Shown: positions 7,704 to 16,869, numbered from the stretch's first letter. The stretch is 36,074 nt of DNA from an uncultured Oscillospiraceae bacterium (GCA_947632155.1 CANROF010000026.1:1-36074); one strand, 5' to 3'. Notes: generated from the letters alone by a model not told the origin. A program made the numbers and translations.

Positions 7704-9224
7704 TCATCTCATGTCCCGGAGCATCCCCGCAAGCTCCGCCCTGTCCACGGCCCGGAGGAGCGTTATCAGCGTTATGTAAACCGCGATAAACACCGCCCCG
7801 CCGCAGATAAGCCCCAAAAGGCCGTTGGCGCCGCCGGAGAGCGCCATCGCCAGCCGCGTCAGCCCCGCGGCGGCCAGCGCCGAGAGGCCCGTCAGCGCCA
7901 TCCCTCTGATGCTCCCGCCCAGGGCCGTCAGGCGCGCGAGCCTTCGGACGCTGAGGGTGAAGTTGAATATCTCCGAGGCGTAGAGGATCGCCATGTACCC
8001 GTAAAGCCCCCAGACCGGCAGGGCGAAATAGATGAGCGCGGTGGATACCACGGAGTCGATGATATTGACCCTCATGCAGTAAAGCTGCTCCCCCAGGCCC
8101 CGGAGCAGTCCGTCGGTGATGTGGTCCATGTACATGACGGGCATCAAAAGCGCCAAGAGCCCGATATAGCGCCCGGCCTCGGCGCTTTGGTAGATACATC
8201 TGCCCAGCCCATCGGAAAAGCACCAGAGATACGCCGCCACCGCCGCCGAAAAGGCGAAGGTCAGCATCAAAAGGGCGTTGGCCGCGGCCTCGATGCGCCG
8301 GGAGTTGCCCTGGACCTGCTCCTCGGTGAGCTCCGGGACGATGAGCTCCGAGAGGGAGGAAAAAATGACCATGGGAAAGGTCATCACCGGGAAGACCATG
8401 CCCTGAATCATGCCGTACCCCGCCAGCGCCGCCTCCGCCGAGGCCCCGCTTTTTCGTAGGCCGGAGGGGATGAGCATGTTCTGAACGGTGTTGAGCGCCA
8501 CCCGGGCGTAGGCCGTCAGCGCCAGGGGCATGGCGATGCCCAGCATCCGCCGGGTGACGCCGCCTCCCGGGGCCTCTCCCCCTCCGCGCCTGCCCCGGTC
8601 GAAAAGATAGAGCGCCAGCAGCACCAAAAAGGAGAAGATCTCCCCGGAGGCGCTGCCCGCCGCCACCGCGGCGCAGGCGAGCTCCGGATTTGCCGTGCGG
8701 ACGAAGCTCAGCGCCGCCAGCGCCACGGCCACGCGGCAAAGCTCCTCGGACACCGTTCCCATCAGGGCGCGTCCGGCCTTGCACATGCCGGTGAAATACC
8801 CGCCCAGCACGGCGCCGGTGGAGATAAAGGGCATCCCCACCGCCAGCACCCGAAGAGCCAGCGCCGTGCGGACGTCGCCTAAAAACCGCACGGCCACGGT
8901 GTCGGCCAGCAGGAGCAGCAGGCCCGAGGCCGCGCACCCGAATACGGCGGCGTAGGCAAGGCACCGCCGCACCACCCCGGAGACGCCTCCCAGCCTCCCC
9001 CGGCCCATCTCCTCGGACACCAGCCGCGTGGCGGCGAAGCGTATCCCGGAGATGGCGAAGGTCGCCGCCAGCGAACCCACGGACAAAATGAGCTGCATAA
9101 GCCCGATTCCCGCCGCCCCCATCCGCCGGGACAGCGCCACCTGGAACCACAGGCCCACGGAGCGAAGGAAAAGTGACACCAGCGTCATGATGACGGTATT
9201 GACAAACAGCCTTTTTCCCTTCAA
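7704..9224 (-). CDS. spoVB: SpoVB-like oligosaccharide flippase (MOP/PST family)
   Basis: A 506-residue polytopic membrane protein with about 14 hydrophobic segments, the length of SpoVB and related flippases that move lipid-linked saccharides across the cytoplasmic membrane during cell wall or spore cortex synthesis. The N-terminal segment with LVSLFLRSVGLWFQVALSRR and GAAGIGLMQLI is characteristic of the SpoVB branch. The start is TTG at 9224, supported by a GGAGG site 6 bases upstream and by the hydrophobic segment that follows directly; no nearby ATG is better. No other sporulation gene is nearby, so the sporulation role is inferred from family alone; a general exopolysaccharide flippase is the alternative. 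Confidence 0.82.
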   Translation of the reverse strand: MKGKRLFVNTVIMTLVSLFLRSVGLWFQVALSRRMGAAGIGLMQLILSVGSLAATFAISGIRFAATRLVSEEMGRGRLGGVSGVVRRCLAYAAVFGCAASGLLLLLADTVAVRFLGDVRTALALRVLAVGMPFISTGAVLGGYFTGMCKAGRALMGTVSEELCRVAVALAALSFVRTANPELACAAVAAGSASGEIFSFLVLLALYLFDRGRRGGGEAPGGGVTRRMLGIAMPLALTAYARVALNTVQNMLIPSGLRKSGASAEAALAGYGMIQGMVFPVMTFPMVIFSSLSELIVPELTEEQVQGNSRRIEAAANALLMLTFAFSAAVAAYLWCFSDGLGRCIYQSAEAGRYIGLLALLMPVMYMDHITDGLLRGLGEQLYCMRVNIIDSVVSTALIYFALPVWGLYGYMAILYASEIFNFTLSVRRLARLTALGGSIRGMALTGLSALAAAGLTRLAMALSGGANGLLGLICGGAVFIAVYITLITLLRAVDRAELAGMLRDMR

Positions 9225-9240
9225 AGCGCACCTCCGGGGA

Positions 9241-9258
9241 TATACTTGGTCAAGTATA
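9241..9258. promoter_or_regulatory. Perfect palindrome upstream of the flippase gene
   Basis: TATACTTG-GT-CAAGTATA is an 18-bp inverted repeat with 8-bp arms, ending 16 bases before the TTG start of the flippase gene and immediately ahead of its GGAGG. It could be an operator or an RNA hairpin near the ribosome binding site. No regulator is recognised from the sequence. Confidence 0.45.
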
Positions 9259-9335
9259 TGAGGGAGGAAGAAAAAGGATGTCCCCTAAAGGGGGAGGCAA
9301 GGAGGGGAAATAACAAAGGGGAGAAAACGGAGGAC

Positions 9336-9486
9336 GGGTCGCCGGGGACGGCGACCCCTACGGCTGATTTAAAAGTTTCGCGTTAAATTTGGGGCGATGC
9401 GCAATGGCTTTCCTGCACACATACGCTTTCCGGCAAACGGGATTTGCCCCCCTCCCCCGCTGTAGGGGCCGCCGTCTCGGCGGCCC
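9336..9486. repeat. Pair of inverted GTAGGGGCC-type intergenic repeats
   Basis: The non-coding gap 9259-9523 holds two related units facing each other. One is a hairpin GGGTCGCC/GGCGACCC (9336-9357) followed by CCTACGGC. The other is TGTAGGGGCC with hairpin GGGCCGCC/GGCGGCCC (9466-9486). Each has CGGAGGACGGG or its complement on the outer side. The second unit is preceded by GCTTTCCGGCAAA (9425-9437), a string found again at 18228-18240 ahead of a similar hairpin. No ORF here has a convincing start. Confidence 0.7.
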
Positions 9487-9523
9487 GTCCTCCGTTTTTC
9501 GCACGCGTCCCAATCTCTCCGCG

Positions 9524-10309
9524 TCAAAACAGCTCGTCCAGCAGCGCGAAATATCTTATCTTCTCCCGGTCGGGGGTGATGCCGAGGTATTTGAAAAGGG
9601 CGTCGGCGTCAAAGCCGGGGGACGCGTGGCCGTGGTGGCCGTCGGTGTTGTCGCGGAGGCTCCGGCGGGCGATGGCGTAGTCCCGGTACGGGTCGCCCAC
9701 GCCCGCGCCGCCAAGGTCCAGAAAGCCCGAGATCGCGCCGTTTTCCGTGAAAACGTTGGGGAGGCACATGTCGCCGTGGGTGAAGGCCGCCTCCTCCCGG
9801 GGGCGGTTTTCCTCCAGCCATGTGAGCAGATGCTCCGGGTCCCGGAAGCCCCCGGGGGCGAAGGTGGCAGGGTCGGTGTTCTCCACGTCCACCTCTCCCC
9901 GCTCCACATGCCCGCGGGCGACGGCCAGTTCGACATCCAGACCGGCCATGTACGGGCAGTCCGAAATATTAACTGAATTTACCATCTCCAGCGCCCGCGC
10001 CAGGAGCCTGGCCACGTTGGCGGCGTCCCCAATGACGGCGCTGTGGCACAGCATAGTTCCGGGAAGCCGCGTCATCAGCAGATACTGCCGCCCGCCCTCC
10101 CGCGCGCAGGCCAGGACCTCCGGCACCGGGAGGCGCCCCCGCAGCCACGCCAGGATGTCCGCCTCCCGGCGGGCGGTATCGTCGTCCCGGGCGATCTTCA
10201 GCACCGCCTCCGGGTAGAGCCGTATTTCCGCGCCGGACATGCCGATGCCGTCCCTCTCAAAGGGAGTGGGACCCAGGATTTTTCTTATTTTCTCAGGAAG
10301 TCTCTCCAT
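9524..10309 (-). CDS. APH(3')-like aminoglycoside phosphotransferase family protein
   Basis: A 261-residue kinase-fold protein, the normal length for APH(3') enzymes, which phosphorylate the 3'-hydroxyl of kanamycin-type aminoglycosides using ATP. Visible motifs are the ATP-site Lys in AVLKIA (K38), the paired Glu in READILAWL (E49), the catalytic loop HGDMCLPN (D180, N185), the metal-binding LDLGGAGVGD (D198), the following YRDYAI and the APH(3')-type C-terminus ALLDELF. All catalytic positions are intact. The start lies one base after the recG stop, so it is expressed as the last gene of a recG transcript; the nearest ribosome binding site is AAGGGG inside the end of recG. Composition matches its neighbours, which argues against recent acquisition. 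Whether it confers resistance cannot be told from sequence. Confidence 0.85.
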   Translation of the reverse strand: MERLPEKIRKILGPTPFERDGIGMSGAEIRLYPEAVLKIARDDDTARREADILAWLRGRLPVPEVLACAREGGRQYLLMTRLPGTMLCHSAVIGDAANVARLLARALEMVNSVNISDCPYMAGLDVELAVARGHVERGEVDVENTDPATFAPGGFRDPEHLLTWLEENRPREEAAFTHGDMCLPNVFTENGAISGFLDLGGAGVGDPYRDYAIARRSLRDNTDGHHGHASPGFDADALFKYLGITPDREKIRYFALLDELF

Positions 10310-10310
10310 T

Positions 10311-12368
10311 TTAATTGAATGTCCCCTTGTTTTTCTCCAAAAGCCGCTCCACGCTCTCCCGGAGGACGGCGTTTTCGGGGCGTCTGAGCTCCGGGTCCTC
10401 TGTCAGGAGCTCCCTGGCGGCGGACTGGGCGGTCTTCAGCATATCCATATCGGAGGCGAAGCTGGCGATCTGCATATCGGGAAGGCCGCTCTGCCGGGAG
10501 CCGAAAAAGTCGCCGGGGCCGCGGATTCTAAGGTCCTCCTCGGCGATCTTGAAACCGTCGTTGGTCTTGCAAAAGGCCCTCATGCGCTCCCGGGCCAGCT
10601 CGCCCCCGCCGCCCTCGAAGAGGACGCAGTAGGACTTGTGGTCCCCTCTTCCCACGCGGCCACGGAGCTGGTGGAGCTGGGAGAGGCCGAACCTGTCGGC
10701 GTTCTCCACCACCATGAGGGCGGCGTTGGGCACGTCCACGCCCACCTCGATGACCGTGGTGGCCACTAAGATGTCGATGCTTCCCGCGGCGAAGGCCTCC
10801 ATGACCTCGTTTTTCTCCTTGGGCCGCAGCTTTCCGTGGACCAGGGCCACCCGGAGGTCCGGGAACACCCGCTCCTGAAGCTCCTTTGCGTACTCCTTCA
10901 CGGATTTAAGCCCGTCCGGCGACTCCTCCGTCTCCTCCACGGCGGGGCAGACGATGAACGCCTGCCGCCCCTCGCCCACGAGGCGCCGGATGAAGTTATA
11001 GATGCGCTGGCGCATGCTCTCCCCCACCAAAAACGTGTCGATGACCTGTCTGCCAGGGGGGAGCTCGTTGATGACGGAGACGTCCAGGTCCCCGTAGACG
11101 ATGAGGGCCAGGGTCCTGGGGATGGGCGTGGCGGACATGACCAGGACGTGGGGCGTGTCGCCCTTGTCCGTCAGCGCCGCGCGCTGCTGGACGCCGAAGC
11201 GGTGCTGCTCGTCGGCGATGATGAGGGCCAGCTTCAGAAATTCCACGTCACCGGAAATAAGCGCGTGGGTGCCTATGACCAGGTCCGCGCCGCCCAGCCT
11301 GACGGCCTCCCGGGCCTCCCGCTTGGCCTTCGCCGCCATGCCGCCGGTAAGGAGCGCCACGCGGACGCCCAGGGGCTCCAAAAGCGCGGACAGGGACCTA
11401 AAGTGCTGCTCGGCCAGAATCTCCGTGGGCGCCATGAACGCCGCCTGATACCCGGCCCTTACGGCGGCGAAGGCCGCGGCGGCGGCCACCGCCGTCTTGC
11501 CGGAGCCCACGTCGCCCTGAATGAGGCGGCTCATGGGGGCGTCCCCGGCCATATCCCGGAGGATGTCGCCGACGGCGCGGCTCTGCGCCCCGGTGAGCTC
11601 AAAGGGCAGCGCCCGGTAAAATTCGGTCATGTCCACGTCCGCGATCCGGTACGGGCTTTTTCTGAGCTGCCGGGTCCGCATGAAGCTCAAGGTACAGCTC
11701 AGGACGAAAAGCTCCTCAAAGATGAGCCGCCTCCTGGCAAGCTCCAGGCTCTCCATGTCCCGGGGGAAGTGGATATTCTCATAGGAGAAGCAGGTCTGGG
11801 CCAGGTGATAGCGCTCCCGTATCTCCCGGGGCAGCCGCTCCGGGAGCTGGTCGCCGCACGCGTCCAGCCCAACGCGGACGGCGTTCATCATCGTCCGCTG
11901 ATTGAGGCCCGCGGTCATCCGGTAGACGGGCACGATTCGCCGGGTGGCGGCGGGTGTGTTCGTCTCCTTCTCAAAAACGGGATTCGTCATCTCCGGCGCG
12001 CCGATTCGCCCGCCGATACGCCCGTAGAAGATGTAGCTCTCCCCGGGGATGAGCGTATTTTTGACGTAGCTCCGGTTGAAAAACGTGACGGTCATCCTGC
12101 CCCCGGCGTCCACCACGGGGACCCGCGTGATGTCCAGGCCCTTTCGGATAAAGGAAAGCCTGGGCGGCGCGGCCACGGTGGCGCTGACGCAGCAGGTGTC
12201 GCCGAATTGGAGCCGGGGGATGGTCTTCACCGCCGTCCTGTCCTCATAGACCCGGGGGAAGTTCATCACCAGCTCCCGGAGGTTGGTGACGCCCAGCTTT
12301 TCAAAGGCCCTGGCCTTCTGCTCCCCCACGCCCTTGATGTATCGAATATCCGTGTCCAGCCGCGTCAT
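10311..12368 (-). CDS. recG: ATP-dependent DNA helicase RecG
   Basis: A 685-residue superfamily 2 helicase that remodels stalled forks and branched recombination intermediates. The N-terminal wedge/OB region covers roughly residues 1-240 and begins with an IKGVGEQKARAFEKLG helix-hairpin-helix. The helicase core follows: GDVGSGKT Walker A near 285, DEQHRFG near 388 (the RecG form of the DExH box), SATPIPRT and QLRGRVGRG near 568. The length is normal. The ATG at 12368 has GGGGTGA a few bases upstream. The aph-like gene follows after a single base. Confidence 0.97.
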   Translation of the reverse strand: MTRLDTDIRYIKGVGEQKARAFEKLGVTNLRELVMNFPRVYEDRTAVKTIPRLQFGDTCCVSATVAAPPRLSFIRKGLDITRVPVVDAGGRMTVTFFNRSYVKNTLIPGESYIFYGRIGGRIGAPEMTNPVFEKETNTPAATRRIVPVYRMTAGLNQRTMMNAVRVGLDACGDQLPERLPREIRERYHLAQTCFSYENIHFPRDMESLELARRRLIFEELFVLSCTLSFMRTRQLRKSPYRIADVDMTEFYRALPFELTGAQSRAVGDILRDMAGDAPMSRLIQGDVGSGKTAVAAAAAFAAVRAGYQAAFMAPTEILAEQHFRSLSALLEPLGVRVALLTGGMAAKAKREAREAVRLGGADLVIGTHALISGDVEFLKLALIIADEQHRFGVQQRAALTDKGDTPHVLVMSATPIPRTLALIVYGDLDVSVINELPPGRQVIDTFLVGESMRQRIYNFIRRLVGEGRQAFIVCPAVEETEESPDGLKSVKEYAKELQERVFPDLRVALVHGKLRPKEKNEVMEAFAAGSIDILVATTVIEVGVDVPNAALMVVENADRFGLSQLHQLRGRVGRGDHKSYCVLFEGGGGELARERMRAFCKTNDGFKIAEEDLRIRGPGDFFGSRQSGLPDMQIASFASDMDMLKTAQSAARELLTEDPELRRPENAVLRESVERLLEKNKGTFN

Positions 12369-12396
12369 ACAGTCACCCCGATCGTTTTATGAGCCT

Positions 12397-12425
12397 ATTG
12401 TACCACTTTTCCCCCAACAACGCAA
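12397..12425 (-). promoter_or_regulatory. Possible recG promoter
   Basis: On the minus strand a good -10, TACAAT (12397-12402), lies 28 bases upstream of recG. A poor -35, TTGCGT (12420-12425), sits 17 bases further up and overlaps the foot of the hairpin after the lyase gene. Read-through from the lyase gene is the alternative. Confidence 0.35.
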
Positions 12426-12457
12426 GAAGGGCCGCCCGGAGTGAGCGGCTCTTCTTG
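12423..12457 (-). terminator. Hairpin after the PL9/SLH gene
   Basis: Thirteen paired bases (CAAGAAGGGCCGC with GCGGCTCTTCTTG, one G-T wobble) around a 9-base loop, 20 bases past the stop of the lyase gene. The stem is strong, but only GTTGTT follows on the minus strand, so it is a poor canonical terminator. Confidence 0.5.
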
Positions 12458-12477
12458 GGAATAGGGGTCTGTTAATT

Positions 12478-15400
12478 TTATTTGAGATTCAGATAGGCGT
12501 CGATGATGACTGCGGCCTGGGCGCGGGTGACGGGGGCGCGGGGGGACAGGACGCCGTCCGCGGGGACGGTGATGACCTTGTTCATCACGCACCAGCACAA
12601 TGCCTCGAAGGCCCATTCGTCGATGTCGGCCAGGTCCTTGACGTCCAGGCGGAACATCCAGTTGCCTGTGAAGCCGCCCTTCTTCTCGTTTTGCTCATAG
12701 CGGTAGAGCATCAGGGCCAACTGCTCCAGGGTCAGATCGTCGTTGGGCCCGAAGCGCCCGTCGCCGTAGCCGGCGGCGATCTCCATGGCCGTCACGTAGC
12801 GCACGGCCTCGGTGAACCACTGGCCCTCCTTCACGTCGGTGTAGAGGAGGAGCAGGTTGGGGGTCTTAAAGCCGGAGGCGCGGTAGAGGATCATGGCCAG
12901 CTCCGCGCGGGTCAGGTGCTTTCCGGGCTTAAACTCGCTGAGGGTGACGCCGTTGATAAATCCCTTTTCCGCAAGGTCGCTGACGGCCTCGAAGCAGGGG
13001 TCGGAGGGGATGACGTCCCGGAAGTTCTGGCCCTGCCTGCCGGGGAGCCTGGCGCCGGCGTCCGCCGGGGCCTTGTCGGTGAGCTCCAGATAGCCCCCCA
13101 GGGAGACGGTGCCGTCGGCGTTGCGGGTGATGCCGTGCTTTATGGCCGCGTCGGTGTCGAGGCTCTTGAACCAGTCCCCGGCCACCTTTTCGCCGGAGGG
13201 GAGGCCCTTCAGGTAGTTGGTGTCGTTGAGGTAGTCGGCCTTGACCTGAGCGCCCTGGGCCTTGACGCTGTCGGCGCTGCCGCCCTCATAGGAGATAAAG
13301 CCGTGGACGGCGAAGGCGGTGTCGGACTCGGCGATGTTGGTGTAGAGGGCCAGGCTGCCCTTTCCGTTGGCGTAGGCGGTGCAGTTTTTCACCTTCACAT
13401 TGGGGTTGGAGTTGCAGGTAAAGCCGTTGGCCTTGTTGGCGAAGGCCACGGAATTTTCAATGAGCTGGTCCACGGGGATGTTGCCGCCGCCCAGCTTGAA
13501 GCCGTTGCCGTTGCCGGCGTCCACCTCCTTGCCGTCCACGATGTCGTAGCCGTTCTTGAAGGCCACGGAGTTGCGGATGACGACAGGGGCGATCCTATCG
13601 CCCCGGGCGAAGAGGTCCCAGCCGTCGTCGGCGTTGTAGGCGGCGATGCAGCCGTCAAAGACGTTGCCCACGCCCACGGTGAGCTTGGCCTCGAAGCCGT
13701 CGGCGTCCTCATAGCCGGGGTCGGCGTTGAGCCAGGAGGAGCAGTTGAGGATGGTGTTGTAGCTGGGCCAGTCGGGGATGGCGTCGCCGAAGTTGATACG
13801 GGAGATGGACAGGCCGGTATTGGCGTTCCTGTATACGTTGACCCGCTCCACGACGTTGTGATTGCCGCCCACATGGACGCCCTTGGCGGTGGAGCGGGTG
13901 GAGTCGAAGCCGTAAAGATACCACCAGTCGCCGTTTATGCGCAGTCCGTTGCCCTTTTCCTCCCAGTCCAGGACGGGCCGGGTCACGGCGTCGTCGGCGG
14001 CCTTCAGGGTGATGGGCTTATCCGCGGTGCCGTTGATGCCCCGGTCCACGGTGACGCCGGAGGTCAGGTGATAGGTGCCCTCCATGAGGATGATGACGGC
14101 GCCGGGGGCCGGGCACTTGACGGCCTCGGCCAGGGTGGTGGGATCGTCGGCGGTGCCCTTGGCGTCCGCCCTGCCCTCGGGGGAGACATAGATGGTCGTC
14201 CTGGCGTCCACGGAGCAGCTGACGGTCACGGAGACGGTCTGCTCACCGTAGCTTGTGAGCTTGAGGCCGCCGGCGGTGAGGGCGTCCTTATCGGGGGTCA
14301 TGACGGCGGTGAAGGTGTTGGCCCCACCGGCGAGGGTCACGGGCACGGTGAGCTTCTCGCCGGCCTTCACGGCGCCCCTGTAGACCTCAGCGCCCTCACC
14401 GTCGGTGATGACGACGCGGCCGTCCACGTTGGAGCGGTAGTCCAGCTCGAATTTCTCCCGGTTGGAGACGACGGGGTTTTTGAAGCTGTAGTCGGGCTCC
14501 GCGGCCTTCTCCTTCTCCTCCCCCGCGCCGGAGCCGGAGGCCTCGGTAGTGGTAAAGCTGATGTCGGTGAAGGTCACGTCCATGTGCCTTGCGCAGAACA
14601 TGCCGACGTAGATGTAGTCGTCCACCTGGCTCAGGGTATCGGGGTACTTGGCGGTGTGCTCCACGCCGTTATGGTCGGTGTAGGTGACAAAGCAGCCCTC
14701 ATCGTTCTTCTCCAGCTTCAGCTTGAAGGAGGTAAGCGCCGGGGAGAGGCTGGCGCCGCGCTGGTCCAGCTTATCCTGATTGGAGCAGTTGCCCACGATG
14801 TTCTTGATGGAGTTGTCGTCGATGCCGCTCAGGTCCGCGATCCACCGGCCGCTATAGGTGGCGGGGACGGAGGCGGAGTACTCGGAAACGCCGGTGCGGG
14901 CCAGGGCCCCCACGCCCAGGCGCCTCTTGGCGCCGATGCTGAGGCCCGTGACGCCCAGCATGAAGGAGTTGGAGAACACCGGCGCGGTGCTGCCGCTGAC
15001 GCCCACCTGGTCCATCACCAAAAGGCCGAAGCCCTCCTGGCCGTTGTCGTACTCCCAGGTGTTCACGTTGGCGGTGGCGGTGAAGACGAAGTTGGTGGTG
15101 TCGGGGTCAATGGCGGTGTAGTAGAAGGCCAGGCCGTCCTCGGCGGAGGGCTGGACCTTGCCGCTGCCGTTGATGGAATAGACGCGGACGCTGCCGTCGT
15201 CCTTTTTCTCAAAGCCGTTGTTGGTGAGCTTGGTGCTGGTGCCGAAGGCGGCGAAGACCCAGGCCACCTCGGGCTTGTCGGAGACGGCGACCTGAGACTT
15301 GGCGGCGGGGCCGGTGCTCTCCCCGCGGACGGCCACGACGGAAATATCCGCCGTCTCGCCCACGGTGAGGCCCGTGACGGTCCCCTTGGTGCCGGTGACG

Positions 15401-16869
15401 TCCAGGGTCTTCTTCCCCACGGTGAGTTGATAGCCCGTGGCCTCGGCCACGGCGTTCCACTCCACGGTGATGCCGCCCTTGCCGTCGTTGACGGCGTACT
15501 TCAGCACCGGCGCCGTCAGGGGCAGGATGAAATCGAAGCTGGCGGTCCTGCTCCCCCGGTGGACGTCCGTCTCGTCCCTGCGGGAGGATGTGACCTCAAA
15601 GGTATAGGTCCCGGAGGCGGAGGGGGTGAACTCCAGCGTATGCTCGTCCTTCTCGGCAAGCGAGCTCTTGCTGCCCAGCTCCCAGCCGTCGGCGTCCCGC
15701 ATGACGACGGTGACGTCGTCGGCCCCGTCGTAACCCACAAGGCCGGAGACGGTGACGGTGACCTTATTGGCGTCCTCCGCGTCCACGGCCACGGAGGCGA
15801 TCTCCGGCGCGGCCACGGTGTCCCAGGCCGCGGGAGGGGCCTTCCCGGCGGCGCCCTCGGTGACCACGACCTTCATGATGTAGCAGGTGCCCTCGGGGGT
15901 GGCGATCGTGTAGGTCCCGGCATCCGTAAGCTCCGTCTCGGTGACGACGGCCTTGTTCTTCTCGGTGCCTTCGGTGGTGACGAAGACCTCCTTGCCGGCG
16001 GCGTCGATGATGTGGACGTTCCTGCCGGCGTCGCCGCAGACCCACCAGATCTTAACAGCGGCCTTGCCGGAGGTGGTGAATCGGATGAAGCGGCTGGCGT
16101 TGTCCTTGGGGGTGCCGCCGCCGAAGTTGAAGCGCACGCCGGGGACATAGCCGTCGTCAAACTTGGCGCCGGTCTTGTCCACCTTGCCCTTGCTGCCCCA
16201 GCTCACGGTGAAGTAGCCGTCGGTGCCCGCCTTCTCGTCGGAGGCGTTGGCCTTATCGACCTCGCCGAAGGAACCGGCGTCCAGGACATACTCCTTCTCG
16301 GCGGCGCCCTCGGTGACCTCCACCTTGAATATGTAGTTGCTGCCGGTGTCGCCGCCCAGGTAATAGGTCCCGGCCTCGGAAAGCTCCAGGGTGGAGAGAT
16401 ACGGGGAGTTCTTCACGCTGGCATCACTGGTCTTGACCACCTCCGCGCCGTCCTTGTCCAAGAGCACCATCTGCCTGTCCCCGCCGCTGGCCCACCAGAT
16501 CTTCACCGTGGCGGGGCCGGAGGTGGTGAATTTGACGGAGTTTTTGTTTGTGGCGGCCTTTCCGCCCAGGTTGATGCGCTGGCCGGACGTGTAGCCGTCG
16601 TCCCATTCCTTGCTGCTGCTGTCCACCGCGGAGCTCTTGCTCCACAAGACGGTGAAATAGCTGTCATAGGCGGTGACGTCCCCATCCGCCTTGTCGCCCT
16701 TGGAGAAGGCCGTCATGGTGCTGGCCTCCAACACGTGTACGTTGGGGTCCGTCTGCGGCGGCGCCGCGGCGGGCTCGTCCTCCGCCGCCATGGCTCCGAA
16801 GGGCAGGACGCCGAGGCACATCGTCAGCGCCAGCACGTAGACCAGCGCGCGTTTTGCCAGATGCTTCAT
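12478..16869 (-). CDS. Secreted SLH-domain polysaccharide lyase, PL9 pectate-lyase-like
   Basis: A 1463-residue surface enzyme. Residues 1-29 are a signal peptide ending MAA. Two related beta-rich modules follow (about 45-186 and 194-337), each with DGYFTV or DSYFTV, FDDGY or WDDGY, and KFTTSG or RFTTSG plus VKIWW. A further Ig-like stretch and an Fn3-like domain (about 452-534) come next, then a region with a concanavalin-like look (about 535-800). Residues about 890-1200 form a right-handed beta-helix of the PL9 type. D1057, D1081, D1082, D1085 and K1125 match the spacing of the calcium ligands of Erwinia Pel9A and, with a four-residue insertion, its catalytic lysine. Three SLH repeats (about 1281-1463) would bind the secondary cell-wall polymer. 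The likely role is pectin or homogalacturonan cleavage at the cell surface. The start at 16869 has AGGAGG 9 bases upstream; an upstream in-frame extension to 16938 lacks this. Confidence 0.85.
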   Translation of the reverse strand: MKHLAKRALVYVLALTMCLGVLPFGAMAAEDEPAAAPPQTDPNVHVLEASTMTAFSKGDKADGDVTAYDSYFTVLWSKSSAVDSSSKEWDDGYTSGQRINLGGKAATNKNSVKFTTSGPATVKIWWASGGDRQMVLLDKDGAEVVKTSDASVKNSPYLSTLELSEAGTYYLGGDTGSNYIFKVEVTEGAAEKEYVLDAGSFGEVDKANASDEKAGTDGYFTVSWGSKGKVDKTGAKFDDGYVPGVRFNFGGGTPKDNASRFIRFTTSGKAAVKIWWVCGDAGRNVHIIDAAGKEVFVTTEGTEKNKAVVTETELTDAGTYTIATPEGTCYIMKVVVTEGAAGKAPPAAWDTVAAPEIASVAVDAEDANKVTVTVSGLVGYDGADDVTVVMRDADGWELGSKSSLAEKDEHTLEFTPSASGTYTFEVTSSRRDETDVHRGSRTASFDFILPLTAPVLKYAVNDGKGGITVEWNAVAEATGYQLTVGKKTLDVTGTKGTVTGLTVGETADISVVAVRGESTGPAAKSQVAVSDKPEVAWVFAAFGTSTKLTNNGFEKKDDGSVRVYSINGSGKVQPSAEDGLAFYYTAIDPDTTNFVFTATANVNTWEYDNGQEGFGLLVMDQVGVSGSTAPVFSNSFMLGVTGLSIGAKRRLGVGALARTGVSEYSASVPATYSGRWIADLSGIDDNSIKNIVGNCSNQDKLDQRGASLSPALTSFKLKLEKNDEGCFVTYTDHNGVEHTAKYPDTLSQVDDYIYVGMFCARHMDVTFTDISFTTTEASGSGAGEEKEKAAEPDYSFKNPVVSNREKFELDYRSNVDGRVVITDGEGAEVYRGAVKAGEKLTVPVTLAGGANTFTAVMTPDKDALTAGGLKLTSYGEQTVSVTVSCSVDARTTIYVSPEGRADAKGTADDPTTLAEAVKCPAPGAVIILMEGTYHLTSGVTVDRGINGTADKPITLKAADDAVTRPVLDWEEKGNGLRINGDWWYLYGFDSTRSTAKGVHVGGNHNVVERVNVYRNANTGLSISRINFGDAIPDWPSYNTILNCSSWLNADPGYEDADGFEAKLTVGVGNVFDGCIAAYNADDGWDLFARGDRIAPVVIRNSVAFKNGYDIVDGKEVDAGNGNGFKLGGGNIPVDQLIENSVAFANKANGFTCNSNPNVKVKNCTAYANGKGSLALYTNIAESDTAFAVHGFISYEGGSADSVKAQGAQVKADYLNDTNYLKGLPSGEKVAGDWFKSLDTDAAIKHGITRNADGTVSLGGYLELTDKAPADAGARLPGRQGQNFRDVIPSDPCFEAVSDLAEKGFINGVTLSEFKPGKHLTRAELAMILYRASGFKTPNLLLLYTDVKEGQWFTEAVRYVTAMEIAAGYGDGRFGPNDDLTLEQLALMLYRYEQNEKKGGFTGNWMFRLDVKDLADIDEWAFEALCWCVMNKVITVPADGVLSPRAPVTRAQAAVIIDAYLNLK

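Noticed and set aside
9524-10309. Recent horizontal acquisition of the APH-like gene
   Set aside because: Its GC content and codon choice match recG and other neighbours, it is translationally close to recG, and no mobile-element ends flank it.
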